A stretch of 55,675 nucleotides of DNA from Treponema bryantii NK4A124. Its GTDB lineage: Bacteria; Spirochaetota; Spirochaetia; Treponematales; Treponemataceae. Made by a program: the position numbers and the translations under genes. The notes under the pieces are model-generated. The model did not search any database. It was given only the letters and a program-made list of their open reading frames with translations, and was not told the DNA's origin. Shown one piece after another: positions 15,844 to 24,219 of this stretch; position 1 is the first letter of the stretch; the number at the start of each line of letters is the position of its first letter. The stretch spans positions 1-55,675 of the forward strand of contig NZ_ATWV01000016.1 in assembly GCF_000421345.1 (NCBI RefSeq). Direction: 5' to 3'.

Positions 15844-16655
15844 CTTAAAGATTCTACCCACTTCTGCATTAAAATTCCAAATGCCACACCAACATTAAGC
15901 GATGCCTTAAGTCCCTTCATAGGGATTGTGACTGTGCCGTAAGTGGCGCGGGCAAGGGCTTCGGGGCTCACCCCCAGCTCTTCTGAACCGATTATGCAGA
16001 TACCCTGTTTTGGAAAGACGAAATCGTTTATGTCTGTGCCGCCGGTTTCCAGGGCAAATACAGGAAGGTCTGCCGGCAGCTGGTCGAGCCCGCAGCGTTC
16101 CCAGCCCATAGTTTCTATGCAGCCCATGCCGGAGCGGATAGCTCTTGGCTGTGTCGGGTCTATACAGTGGGGTGAAATTAAAACCTTTTCTGCACCCATT
16201 GCTTCTGCAGTACGGAAAATTGAACCAATGTTAAAGGGCGAGCGGATATCTTCTGCGTAAACACAGACTCCAGGGAAAAAGTCGCGGGCGCGGACGGTGC
16301 CGTCTTCGGCAGTGCCGGGGCTGTGGGGCGCGATAACAAGGTCCCATTCCGCAGGAAATGTACCGAGCAGCTCAAGCAGGGTGTTGCGGGCGTAGTTGCA
16401 AAGGCGGAGCTCGTCCAGCGGTTCTGCCGCAAGCAGTGCGCGGATGCGCGCGCCGGCATCTTTGCTTAGCTTCGGATCCCGGAGTAAAACTGCTGCAACC
16501 TGCTTTATATATTCGGCGCGCGGCAGACTATAGTTGTACTCAGTGCCTTTTTCTGCAATTCCTAAAATATCGCGTTCAAGGGCACCAAAGGTGAGGGCGA
16601 GTTTGCGGCGCTTCTGACCGCCTTCGAGTTGAAAAAGTTTTCCGGGTTCAATCAT
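15840..16655 (-). CDS. SpoU/TrmH-family RNA 2'-O-methyltransferase
   Basis: A 271-residue SPOUT methylase. The C-terminal knot motifs are clear: SPFNIGSIFRTAEAMG (motif 1), CIIGSEELGVSPEAL (motif 2) and IPMKGLKASLNVGVAFGIL (motif 3). These bind S-adenosylmethionine and methylate a ribose 2'-OH in tRNA or rRNA; the target nucleoside cannot be read. The N-terminal 100 residues form a helical extension beyond the core. Its ATG overlaps the TAA stop of the upstream gene (TAATG), so translation is probably coupled to the Fe-ADH homolog. Confidence 0.85.
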   Translation of the reverse strand: MIEPGKLFQLEGGQKRRKLALTFGALERDILGIAEKGTEYNYSLPRAEYIKQVAAVLLRDPKLSKDAGARIRALLAAEPLDELRLCNYARNTLLELLGTFPAEWDLVIAPHSPGTAEDGTVRARDFFPGVCVYAEDIRSPFNIGSIFRTAEAMGAEKVLISPHCIDPTQPRAIRSGMGCIETMGWERCGLDQLPADLPVFALETGGTDINDFVFPKQGICIIGSEELGVSPEALARATYGTVTIPMKGLKASLNVGVAFGILMQKWVESLS

Positions 16656-17803
16656 TAATATGCTAATTTCACAAAATCAAACAAGTCGTCTGTGGTCATA
16701 CTGCGTGGAAGATTGTTTATAAGGTTTACAGCCCTTATATCTTCAACCGGCAGAGAAAGCTGTTCGATTGTAAGATTTAAGTCTTTAAGACGGGTTGGCA
16801 GAGCAGATTTAGCAATCTTCTGGCGTACATATTCGGTAAACTGTTTTGCTGCATCTTCTCCGCTTGATTCTTCAGGGCAGGCACGCAGAATGTGAGCCAG
16901 CTTATCAAGTTTTGCAAGCTTAAACTTTGTCAGATCTTCCAGCTGGAAAGGCAGCAGAATAGAAGAAATAAGCGACTTAGACTTGTGGTAGCGTGAATAA
17001 ATGCTCAAAGAAAGCAGAGTACCAATACCCACAGAAGAAGCGGCGGCTCCAAGAGAAATCATACAACCTGCCTGGGCCAGAAGCACTTCTGCCGGAGTTG
17101 TAATGTCGAGAGTAGGGGAACCGTCCAGAGCGTAAGAAAGAATCTCAAGCCCTTTTTCTACAAACATATCACTAAAGAAGTTTGCTTTCTGTGAAAGGTA
17201 TGCTTCTACTGCAATAGAAATCAGCTCAATGGAAAGTGAAGCCTTCTGGTTGTCTGTAAGGGTAAGCATAAGGTTAGGATCTGTAAGAACAAGCTTGCAG
17301 ACACCGCCCTGAACACGCAGAAACTTAAGCTGATGGCTTCTTGAATCTACAATTGGAATGTCCTGGGTAAACATAAAAGGACTTCTGTAGGTTGTTGGAA
17401 TACAGATACATGGAATTGCGTTTGATGTAGGAAGGGCTCCGTCTACAAAGTTATAAAAATCGTGAACTTCGTTGTAGTAAGCGGCAACGGCGCGGCCTAC
17501 CTGAATGGCCTTTTCACCACCAATTGCGATAATTCCGTGAACATGACCTTCTTTTGCAAGGCCGAGAGCGCGTGAAATAACCTGGGTGGTAGGGCCTTCT
17601 GCGAGTTCTGCAAATACAAAGCTTTCAATCTTGCGGTCAATTAAAGACTGCATAATCTGGCCTGCAAGCTGGGCCTCATTAAGCATAGGGTCCATAATTA
17701 CCATATAGCGTGAACCCCATTCGTGTACCTGGGCACCCAGTCGTGCAATTGTGTATGGGCCTAAAATAATATTTGGATTGATTCTGAATGCTAAATCTGC
17801 CAT
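16655..17803 (-). CDS. iron-containing alcohol dehydrogenase homolog lacking the metal ligands
   Basis: A 382-residue protein with the two-domain fold of group III (iron-type) alcohol dehydrogenases and glycerol dehydrogenase. GIIAIGGEKAIQVGRAVAAYY corresponds to the GGGSxxD NAD-binding region, and IPTTYRS to the (I/V)PTT block. The metal-binding positions appear lost. Where the family has DxxxHxxE, this protein reads ELISIAVEAYLS, and the later His-rich block (GxxH...PHG) reads VGIGTLLSLSIYSRYHKSKS. It is therefore probably not a working dehydrogenase of this type, and may be a pseudoenzyme. It is translationally coupled to the SpoU methylase. Confidence 0.75.
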   Translation of the reverse strand: MADLAFRINPNIILGPYTIARLGAQVHEWGSRYMVIMDPMLNEAQLAGQIMQSLIDRKIESFVFAELAEGPTTQVISRALGLAKEGHVHGIIAIGGEKAIQVGRAVAAYYNEVHDFYNFVDGALPTSNAIPCICIPTTYRSPFMFTQDIPIVDSRSHQLKFLRVQGGVCKLVLTDPNLMLTLTDNQKASLSIELISIAVEAYLSQKANFFSDMFVEKGLEILSYALDGSPTLDITTPAEVLLAQAGCMISLGAAASSVGIGTLLSLSIYSRYHKSKSLISSILLPFQLEDLTKFKLAKLDKLAHILRACPEESSGEDAAKQFTEYVRQKIAKSALPTRLKDLNLTIEQLSLPVEDIRAVNLINNLPRSMTTDDLFDFVKLAY

Positions 17804-17834
17804 TTTATAACTCTTCCTTATTTATATACAATGT

Positions 17835-17893
17835 GATTTCGATACGCCCTTCGGGCTACTCAATCACCGGTGGTTGAGCTTGTCGAAACCACC
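17835..17893. repeat. pair of GGTGGTT-family palindromic repeats
   Basis: A shorter, decayed copy (17835-17868: GATTTCGATACGCC...TACTCAATCACC) abuts a second copy in the opposite sense (17869-17893: GGTGGTTGAGCTTGTCGAAACCACC). They lie in the gap between the flgM-like terminator and the Fe-ADH gene start. Confidence 0.75.
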
Positions 17894-17906
17894 GTAAACA
17901 AAAAAA

Positions 17907-17930
17907 GACGGAAGCTCCTTCCGTCTTTTT
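17907..17930 (-). terminator. rho-independent terminator of the rsmI-flgM pair
   Basis: GACGGAAG (17907-17914) and CTTCCGTC (17918-17925) pair with a CTC-type loop. The stem is flanked by A-runs and T-runs on both sides, so it can act in either direction. It lies 22-45 bases past the FlgM-like stop on the minus strand. Confidence 0.8.
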
Positions 17931-17951
17931 CGTGTCTGTTAAAGACCACTG

Positions 17952-18239
17952 TTAGATACCAAGTGCAGACAAGAACTTATCTGCAGCTGACTTAATAACA
18001 GCATCATTCAAGTAGTTAGGATCCTTGAGCTTTTCTTTTACTTCGGCAACGCGATCTGCTCTTACATCTGGAGTCTCATTAGCTACTTTCTCCAGGTAGT
18101 AAGCTTCGGCCATTTCTTTGGCTTCTGCAGAAACGCTGATAGAATCGTATTCGCGGTCTACCTTTGCAGAGCTTTCGGTTTTGCGGAGATTCTGAACATT
18201 GTTTACCTGAGTAACATTGTTTACACCATTTATCATCAT
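17952..18239 (-). CDS. flgM: FlgM-like anti-sigma-28 factor
   Basis: A 95-residue protein. The N-terminal half is Asn/Ser-rich and likely disordered (INGVNNVTQVNNVQ). The C-terminal half has the FlgM helix pattern RADRVAEVKEKLKDPNYL followed by AADKFLSALG. FlgM binds the flagellar sigma-28 factor and holds late flagellar genes silent until it is exported through the hook-basal body. That fits a motile spirochete. It is downstream of rsmI with a 21-base gap and before a strong terminator, so the pair is likely one operon. The symbol is given by family resemblance. Confidence 0.78.
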   Translation of the reverse strand: MMINGVNNVTQVNNVQNLRKTESSAKVDREYDSISVSAEAKEMAEAYYLEKVANETPDVRADRVAEVKEKLKDPNYLNDAVIKSAADKFLSALGI

Positions 18240-18260
18240 AACGTCCTACCCCTCTACCCT

Positions 18261-18968
18261 TTAATTATCGGTAGATTCTTCAGAATTCTTAATATTTTTT
18301 ACACCAGAAATAAAAACTGCAAACTCACCTTTTATGGATTGTCGCGAAGAATAATCATTGTACAGGTCAACGGCCGTGCCACTGGTTATCTCTTCGTGCA
18401 GTTTTGTCAATTCACGTCCTACAACGATGCGCCGGTTACCTTCAATATCGGCAATGTCCGCAAGAAGTTTAGTAATTCTGAACGGACTTTCGTAAATAAC
18501 TACCGCATTTCCGGTTTCCATCAGCTCTTTAAGGCGGCTGCGGCGCCTTCCTGGTTTTGGAGAAAGAAATCCCTCAAAAATAAGTGTTTTACCGCCCGTA
18601 CCCGCAACGCTCACAAGAGTTGCAAACGCAGCCGGGCCTGGAATCGGCACCACATCAAAACCTGCCTGGCGAACGACATCTACCAGAACTGCTCCCGGGT
18701 CAGAAACTCCAGGAGTTCCTGCATCGCTTGCATAAGCAATATCGTGTCCTTCTTCCAGCAGTTTGACTATCTTTTCCCCAGCAATTCTTTCGTTTTGGGC
18801 CCTGCAGGAAATAAGCGGCTTTTTGATTTCAAAATGATTCAAAAGCTGCAGCGTATGGCGGGTATCTTCCGCTGCAATGAAGTCTACGCTTTTGAGCGTT
18901 TCAATTGCACGGTAAGTTATATCACCAAGATTCCCAATCGGAGTTCCAACAACAAAAAGCTTTGCCAC
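18261..18968 (-). CDS. rsmI: RsmI, 16S rRNA (cytidine-1402 2'-O)-methyltransferase
   Basis: A 235-residue member of the tetrapyrrole-methylase fold. FVVGTPIGNLGDIT at the N-terminus, AEDTRHTLQLLNHF, SDAGTPGVSDPGAVLV and IPGPAAFATLVSVAG are diagnostic for RsmI. It methylates the ribose of C1402 in the 30S decoding centre using SAM. The length is short, since some RsmI proteins carry another 40-50 residues. The start is GTG at 18968, preceded by only 6 bases after a TATAAT, so translation probably begins at or next to the 5' end of the mRNA. It is first in the operon with the FlgM-like gene. Confidence 0.93.
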   Translation of the reverse strand: MAKLFVVGTPIGNLGDITYRAIETLKSVDFIAAEDTRHTLQLLNHFEIKKPLISCRAQNERIAGEKIVKLLEEGHDIAYASDAGTPGVSDPGAVLVDVVRQAGFDVVPIPGPAAFATLVSVAGTGGKTLIFEGFLSPKPGRRRSRLKELMETGNAVVIYESPFRITKLLADIADIEGNRRIVVGRELTKLHEEITSGTAVDLYNDYSSRQSIKGEFAVFISGVKNIKNSEESTDN

Positions 18969-18974
18969 GCATAT

Positions 18975-19003
18975 ATTATAGAATGAAAAGGGGGCACATG
19001 CAA
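18975..19003 (-). promoter_or_regulatory. promoter of rsmI (leaderless type)
   Basis: On the minus strand: TTGCAT, an exact 17-base spacer and TATAAT, then 6 bases to the GTG start of rsmI. Confidence 0.7.
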
Positions 19004-19016
19004 GACATTTTTATTT

Positions 19017-19045
19017 TTGCGTTACTTAGGATTGTGGTGTAAAAT
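19017..19045 (+). promoter_or_regulatory. promoter of the acyl-CoA synthetase gene (leaderless type)
   Basis: TTGCGT (19017-19022), a 17-base spacer and TAAAAT (19040-19045), then 7 bases to ATG 19053. It is back to back with the rsmI promoter. Confidence 0.6.
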
Positions 19046-19052
19046 ATTAACT

Positions 19053-20825
19053 ATGGCAGACATAAACAATATTCCATGGAAATATCTTGATGATTTCAGG
19101 GGCACAGACTTTAAAGGCGAATGGCCAACATTCCCGGAGCTTGTGCGTATTCAGGCAAAACGTAACGGCGAAAGGCCTTGTTTTGTAGCTTTTGATGGTC
19201 CGGGTGATTCTAAGCGCAGCCTCACTTATAACGAAGTTCTGGCAAACGTAGAAGCCCTGACAAACTGGCTCACTGCAAATGGCCTTAAAAAAGGTGATCG
19301 TGTTGCCGTAATGGGTAAAAACTCACCGGAATGGGCTACAGTCTACCTTGCAGCACTTTTTGCAAGCGGAATTGTAGTTCCTGTTGATAACGGCCTGCAT
19401 GAGCCGGAAGTTGTAAATATTGTAAACACAGCTCAGCCGGATTTTGTTTTCTGCGATGATGAAAAGGCAGAAATATATACAAAGAACTTTCCAAAACTCA
19501 AAGTTTACTCTATAAATCCGGAAGCAGGAGACCGCTTTATTTATAACCTTAAAGCGGAGCCTGTAGCAGAAGATAAAAAGAACGAACCATGCAACGAATA
19601 TGATACTGCCGCAATTCTTTTTACCTCTGGAACAACAGGAAAACCAAAGGGTGTAATGCTTTCTCACAGAAACCTTATGTCTGACGGTTTTATTGCCCAG
19701 CGCCATTTTAACCACTACAACACAGATGTTTTCTATGCTCTGCTTCCAATTCACCATGCTTACACAATGCAGGCGGCCTTCATCAATCCGCTGATGACTG
19801 GTGCCAGCATAGTATTTGGTAAGAGCATGGCTGTTTCCAAGCTGCTTCGAGAGCTTAAAGAAGGAAAAATCACCGTTATGCTGGGTGTTCCTCTTCTATA
19901 TAATAAGCTGCTTTCTGGCATCCGCAAGGGAATTAAGGCAAAGGGGCCGGTTGTAGCAGGTCTCCTTGGATTTATCAGCTGGCTTTCTTTTATAATCAAA
20001 AAGATTTTCAAGATAAATCCTGGAAAACGCTTTTTTAAGCCTGTTCTCGAGCAGGCAAGTATTTACACCCTGCGTGTTGCAATTTCCGGTGGTGGTCCAC
20101 TTGCTGCCAGCGTCTGCCGACAGTACAACTCTATGGGTATTGATTTTATACAGGGCTATGGTCTTACAGAAACCTCTCCTATTATTGCCCTGAATCCGGT
20201 TGAGCACTTTAAGATTGAAAGTGTCGGCCGCGCCTTTACCCCTTACGAGGAAGTAAAAATCCTGAATCCGGAAAAGGTAATTACAAAGAATGGAATAGAG
20301 GAAGTTGGTGAAATTGCCGTAAAGGGGCCTATGGTAATGCAGGGCTACTACAACATGCCCGAAGAAACCAAGGCTATGTTTACAGAAGACGGCTTCCTTA
20401 AAACAGGTGACCTTGGAAGTATTGATAAAGAAGGCTACATTAAGCTTTGCGGTCGTGCAAAGAATCTTATTGTTACCAGCGGCGGTAAAAATGTTTACCC
20501 GGAAGAAATTGAAGACGCCTTCCAGCTTTACGATGAAATTCAGCAGGTTACTGTCCGCGGATATTATTCTGATGAGGATAAAACTTCTGAAGAAATTGAA
20601 GCGCTTATTTATCCAAGTGATGAATTATACAAGACCCTTGGAGTTGAGCGAAATAACGAGTTTGTTCAGGATGAAGTTCGCGATGCCGTACAGAAGATTG
20701 TAAGTAAGGTAAACAAGAATTTCCAGGCTTATTCACAGATTTCGAAAGTCACCCTGCTCAAGGAGCCGCTCGAAATGACTACTTCGCAGAAAGTTAAACG
20801 AAATTTTGTGGCTAAGACCTACTAA
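19053..20825 (+). CDS. long-chain acyl-CoA synthetase (AMP-forming ligase)
   Basis: About 590 residues of the ANL superfamily. The phosphate-binding loop is ILFTSGTTGKPKGVMLSHRN. The later motifs GYGLTETSP and KTGDLGSIDKEGY and the hinge GRAKNLIVTSGGKNVYPEEIED are complete, with the C-terminal catalytic lysine region near TTSQKVKRN. It activates fatty acids to acyl-CoA via acyl-adenylate, in line with scavenging host or dietary lipids. A hydrophobic stretch around VVAGLLGFISWLSFIIKKIF may associate with the membrane. The ATG at 19053 is preferred; an in-frame TTG at 19017 would begin inside the -35 box. Confidence 0.9.
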   Translation: MADINNIPWKYLDDFRGTDFKGEWPTFPELVRIQAKRNGERPCFVAFDGPGDSKRSLTYNEVLANVEALTNWLTANGLKKGDRVAVMGKNSPEWATVYLAALFASGIVVPVDNGLHEPEVVNIVNTAQPDFVFCDDEKAEIYTKNFPKLKVYSINPEAGDRFIYNLKAEPVAEDKKNEPCNEYDTAAILFTSGTTGKPKGVMLSHRNLMSDGFIAQRHFNHYNTDVFYALLPIHHAYTMQAAFINPLMTGASIVFGKSMAVSKLLRELKEGKITVMLGVPLLYNKLLSGIRKGIKAKGPVVAGLLGFISWLSFIIKKIFKINPGKRFFKPVLEQASIYTLRVAISGGGPLAASVCRQYNSMGIDFIQGYGLTETSPIIALNPVEHFKIESVGRAFTPYEEVKILNPEKVITKNGIEEVGEIAVKGPMVMQGYYNMPEETKAMFTEDGFLKTGDLGSIDKEGYIKLCGRAKNLIVTSGGKNVYPEEIEDAFQLYDEIQQVTVRGYYSDEDKTSEEIEALIYPSDELYKTLGVERNNEFVQDEVRDAVQKIVSKVNKNFQAYSQISKVTLLKEPLEMTTSQKVKRNFVAKTY

Positions 20826-20833
20826 TAAATAAC

Positions 20834-20925
20834 GGTGGTTTCGATACGCCGCTTCGCGGCACTCAACCACCGTATGCACAGAACGTCCGGTGGTTGAGTA
20901 GGCCGAAGGCCATATCGAAACCACC
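20834..20925. repeat. two GGTGGTT-family palindromic repeats in inverted orientation
   Basis: Copy one is 20834-20871 (GGTGGTTTCGATACG...CTCAACCACC) with a CCGCTTCGCGG centre. Copy two is 20889-20925 in the opposite sense with a GGCCGAAGGCC centre. They lie between two convergent genes, where the pair could also act as a bidirectional terminator. A half copy of the GGATTGCC family follows directly. Confidence 0.8.
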
Positions 20926-20936
20926 GTGGCAATCCA

Positions 20937-22190
20937 CTATCTAACATACCCTCTGATTTCTTCACAAATCTTCTTCAACTCTTCCGGCTTACGCTGGTAA
21001 ACTGCCAGATAGAGGTCTGGCTGGGCGCCGCCGGCACATGAAGCTGCCCAGAAGCGTACGTCGTCTGCCTGGCGGTCGTATGCCTGGGCCCGGTAGTGAA
21101 CTGGCGCGAGACAAGACTTATCAGAAAATTCAGTCTGTGTATCTTCTGTAAAAAGTTCTGCAATATAGCGTTTACAGTTTGAATTATCAGAAAGCAGCAT
21201 TGCAGAAACTGCAGGAGCCAGCAGACCAAAATTATCGGCATTTACATCCGGCGGAAATAAATAAGATTCATAGTTTTTAATTACATTATACGGAATCTTT
21301 CTGTGCTCGCTGAGCAGGGTAAAGAAGGAACCAAGCTGGCCGTCTTCTGCAAAATATAAAAGGTCATTTCCACGGCCGTTATACCAGGAAGGATGAGTAA
21401 AACCTTCTTTTGGCCAGCCTTTAAGCATATCCAGAACAGAACGCAGGGTAAGGTCTTTGCTGTTAAGCTTTACATCAAGCAGGCTTTCCAGATTTTCGGC
21501 CTTGCGAAACTCTTCAATCAGTTTTTGATAGGCTTTAAGTCCGCCTTCTGCGAGTACAATTGCACCCACTAAATCAATTAAAATCCGGTCTTCTGCTCCG
21601 TTACAGAAAAACGGGCTGAACACCTTATTCTTAGCTGTTTTAAGATAATTTAAATATGAAGTGAAGCTTGCAGGAACTTCAACATTTGCTTCTTTGAGTA
21701 CTTTTGTATAAAAAGCCAGTTCGCAATGATCAAGCAGAATCGGAATGCACTTTTTATCCTTGTCTCTTAAAGATCTTGGAATAGCTTCGAATATTCTGCC
21801 TGGAATTTCTTCTGCGGAATCAGCAAGTGTGTCTGTAATTTCACCCTTCCAGGTAAAAAGCATATCGTATTTTTGCTTCACTATAGATGTATCAAAAGCC
21901 CCTTCAGAAATAACATCAAAATTTAAGATAATATCTTCTTCCTGAGGTATTTTTTCCCTGATCATATTGCAAAGCTCCTCGGAAAGTCCGTAAAAGGCAA
22001 TGCGTACGGTTCGGTCGGTTATACGTTTTTTGTAGGTACGTATACCAATAATGCTTCCGGTAATTACAAGAAGGCCGCAGATTACTGCAATAATAATCAG
22101 CATGTTCTTTTTAGAGATTTTTATTCTGGATATAAAAGATGCCTTCGAGTTTTTCTTTGATTTTTTTGATGTTTTCTTTGAATTCTTCAT
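20937..22190 (-). CDS. membrane-anchored solute-binding-like protein
   Basis: A 417-residue protein. The N-terminus is very rich in Lys and Ser (SKKTSKKSKKNSK), followed by one TM helix at about 29-50 (MLIIIAVICGLLVITGSIIGI) and a large extracytoplasmic domain. That domain begins VRIAFYGLSEEL and contains a YDMLFTWKGEITD stretch and the CNGAEDRILIDLVGAIVLAEGG region. This layout resembles periplasmic sugar-type (SBP family 1) binding proteins, here anchored by a TM helix rather than a lipid. No ABC permease genes are adjacent, so it may be a sensor or orphan binding protein. It is divergent from the NlpC/P60 gene with only 15 bases between starts. Confidence 0.55.
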   Translation of the reverse strand: MKNSKKTSKKSKKNSKASFISRIKISKKNMLIIIAVICGLLVITGSIIGIRTYKKRITDRTVRIAFYGLSEELCNMIREKIPQEEDIILNFDVISEGAFDTSIVKQKYDMLFTWKGEITDTLADSAEEIPGRIFEAIPRSLRDKDKKCIPILLDHCELAFYTKVLKEANVEVPASFTSYLNYLKTAKNKVFSPFFCNGAEDRILIDLVGAIVLAEGGLKAYQKLIEEFRKAENLESLLDVKLNSKDLTLRSVLDMLKGWPKEGFTHPSWYNGRGNDLLYFAEDGQLGSFFTLLSEHRKIPYNVIKNYESYLFPPDVNADNFGLLAPAVSAMLLSDNSNCKRYIAELFTEDTQTEFSDKSCLAPVHYRAQAYDRQADDVRFWAASCAGGAQPDLYLAVYQRKPEELKKICEEIRGYVR

Positions 22191-22205
22191 AATCAGATTA
22201 TCGGA

Positions 22206-23438
22206 ATGAAGGTTATGTTTATTAAAAAAACTTACGACAATATAATTATGAAGATTTTTGATTATGCTAAAGCATTTTTTGTTGATAAAGGGGCTCGTGC
22301 GGCCGCTAAAAAAACTCTTTCGCTTTTACTGCTGGTTTTCTGCTTGTGTTGTGTAAAGCTTTGTGCAGAAGACACCTCGCCGGCCGAGGCTCAGGTTATG
22401 CGCGAAAAATTTGTAGCAGAGTCTAAAAAATGCGTGGGCTCACCTTATGTGCTTGGAGCTGTTGGTCCGGATAAATTTGACTGTTCAGGACTTGTATATT
22501 ATTGTGCCCGCGAATCTATTCAAAAGCAGCTTCCCCGTACGGCAAAGGCTCTTTACAATTACTGCCGTATTGTACCAGATAAGGATAAGGAAGTAGGCGA
22601 CCTTTTATTTTTTAAGACCAATAATACAGCTCCAATTACTCATGTTGGTATTTATATAGGAAATAATCAGTTTATTTCGGCTATAAGCGATGGTCCTAAT
22701 ACTGGAGTTATTATCTCTTCTCTTAAACAGGATTACTGGCGGCCAAAATATGTTGCCTGCGGTCAGTTTATAAAATCAGGTAAACATGGAGGGGCTGGAG
22801 CTTCTGATGATTTTGATGAAGAAGATTTTATTGATGATGATAATCCTAAAACTGCAGGATGTTCGGGCGGGGCTCGTTCGGGTGGCAGCAATGTAAACTT
22901 TAAAGGCAGCAGTTTTTATAATCCGGATGCAGAAGGCTTGAATGTTCTTGCTGCAGATGCCGCTTTATTCTGCAACTGGTCTCTTATTTCTCCAAATTCT
23001 TTTATGTTCCAGTGGCGGGGTCTTGAGTTTCAGACAAATGTTCGTTATACAAAATGGTTTCTGGAACCGGGCTTAGGCTTTGGCTTCAGATTTAATTATG
23101 GACTTGGAGTTTTCCAGATACCGGTTTATTTTTCAGCAACTGTTAATGACTATTTCAGATTTTATGCAGGACCGGTTATTACCTTTGGAAATGCAAATAT
23201 GATGGTAACCGGCGAAGAAGTAAAGGCTTCTGTTTTTCCTGGTGTAATAGGAGTTTCTCTTTCTACTCCATCACTTAACATTGGAAAAGTAAAGGGACAG
23301 GTTGTTCAGGATATAAGTTATACAGTCTTTAACAGTCCTGACAATTCTGCACTGTCATTTACTAATTCAATTTCTGCCGGTCTGGTATTTTTTACAGGCA
23401 TAAGGGTAACCTTAAATCCCGGCAGCTTGTTTAAATAG
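22206..23438 (+). CDS. secreted NlpC/P60 peptidoglycan hydrolase with C-terminal beta-rich domain
   Basis: 410 residues from ATG 22206; an in-frame ATG at 22248 is an alternative start. A signal peptide follows (core LSLLLLVFCLCCVKLC). The NlpC/P60 domain spans about 60-190 with catalytic FDCSGL (C93) and THVGIYIG (H146). Such enzymes cleave gamma-D-Glu-meso-Dap or related peptide bonds in the cell wall. Residues 195-240 form an acidic, Gly/Ser-rich linker. The last 170 residues alternate short hydrophobic strands and end in an aromatic/hydrophobic pattern like an outer-membrane barrel. A P60-barrel fusion is unusual; the barrel call is inferred from strand pattern only. Confidence 0.75.
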   Translation: MKVMFIKKTYDNIIMKIFDYAKAFFVDKGARAAAKKTLSLLLLVFCLCCVKLCAEDTSPAEAQVMREKFVAESKKCVGSPYVLGAVGPDKFDCSGLVYYCARESIQKQLPRTAKALYNYCRIVPDKDKEVGDLLFFKTNNTAPITHVGIYIGNNQFISAISDGPNTGVIISSLKQDYWRPKYVACGQFIKSGKHGGAGASDDFDEEDFIDDDNPKTAGCSGGARSGGSNVNFKGSSFYNPDAEGLNVLAADAALFCNWSLISPNSFMFQWRGLEFQTNVRYTKWFLEPGLGFGFRFNYGLGVFQIPVYFSATVNDYFRFYAGPVITFGNANMMVTGEEVKASVFPGVIGVSLSTPSLNIGKVKGQVVQDISYTVFNSPDNSALSFTNSISAGLVFFTGIRVTLNPGSLFK

Positions 23439-24131
23439 TTGAATATGATGAACTCTGTTGCATGGTGGTTTCGATACGCCCTTCGGGCACTCAACCACCG
23501 GTGGTTGAGTAGACGCTTTAGCGTCGTATCGAAACCACTTTTTTTACTATTAATACTTACTCTCCTGACTTCCTGCACTACGGAAGTAACTCTTACTCTG
23601 AAGGCAGACGATTCTCTTGCTATCCGTTTTGAAGGCGGGGCAAGAGAGGCCTTTACAAAAATGATTTCCAGCGCGTCTGGCCTGGCAGGAGATTCTCTTG
23701 TTGATCCTGATTCTGTTTCTTTTGAGCTTGCAAAGGCAGGTTTTGCAGATGTAAAGGTCGAAGAGAAAGCCGGAGCTGCTGTTACTATCAGTATGAGCGA
23801 CAAAGCAAAGAGCTCTTATATTTTTTCTTCAGGAATACTAAAGGCAGAAAAAGGAAAGCTTAAGGCTGCCATAACACGTAAAAGTCTGGAAGATTTCTAT
23901 AATAATGCAGATGAACAGACCCGCATGACACTGGATTTGTTTCTGGCTCCAGTTTTTAATAATGAAAACATGAGCGAAGAAGAATATCTGGAAATGCTGG
24001 GGTCTTTTTACGGGGAAGCTGCAGCGAAAGAAGTAAGCCAGAGTCTTGTAAAAATCAATTTGATTTCAAAAGACGGCAGTAAAGAGACGTTGACATATCC
24101 GCTGACACAAGTATTCTGCGGTAATTTCTAA
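23439..24131 (+). CDS. lipoprotein of unknown function whose signal n-region is encoded by palindromic repeats
   Basis: Up to 230 residues. The mature part starts at the lipobox Cys of LTLLTSC and has no family I recognise; it is moderately acidic and beta/alpha mixed. Upstream of the hydrophobic core the reading frame passes through two GGTGGTT-family repeats (23464-23538). Together they encode a basic stretch (WWFRYALRALNHRW and LSRRFSVVSKP) that serves as the n-region. The start is uncertain: TTG 23439, ATG 23445, ATG 23448, or a TTG inside the repeat at 23505, none with a strong ribosome-binding site. It follows the NlpC/P60 stop codon directly, so coupling is likely. Confidence 0.6.
   Translation: MNMMNSVAWWFRYALRALNHRWLSRRFSVVSKPLFLLLILTLLTSCTTEVTLTLKADDSLAIRFEGGAREAFTKMISSASGLAGDSLVDPDSVSFELAKAGFADVKVEEKAGAAVTISMSDKAKSSYIFSSGILKAEKGKLKAAITRKSLEDFYNNADEQTRMTLDLFLAPVFNNENMSEEEYLEMLGSFYGEAAAKEVSQSLVKINLISKDGSKETLTYPLTQVFCGNF
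23464..23538. repeat. two abutting GGTGGTT-family palindromic repeats inside the lipoprotein gene
   Basis: Copy one is 23464-23499 (GGTGGTTTCGATACG, CCCTTCGGG centre, CTCAACCACC). Copy two is 23500-23538 in the reverse sense, with a GACGCTTTAGCGTC centre and ending AAACCAC. The frame stays open through both. Confidence 0.8.
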
Positions 24132-24219
24132 AACAAGTTAGCGATAACGTATTATTTTCAACTACAAGCATAGACATTTATTCAATTAATTTTTCTGAAA
24201 ATCAGTATAACGTTATGTT

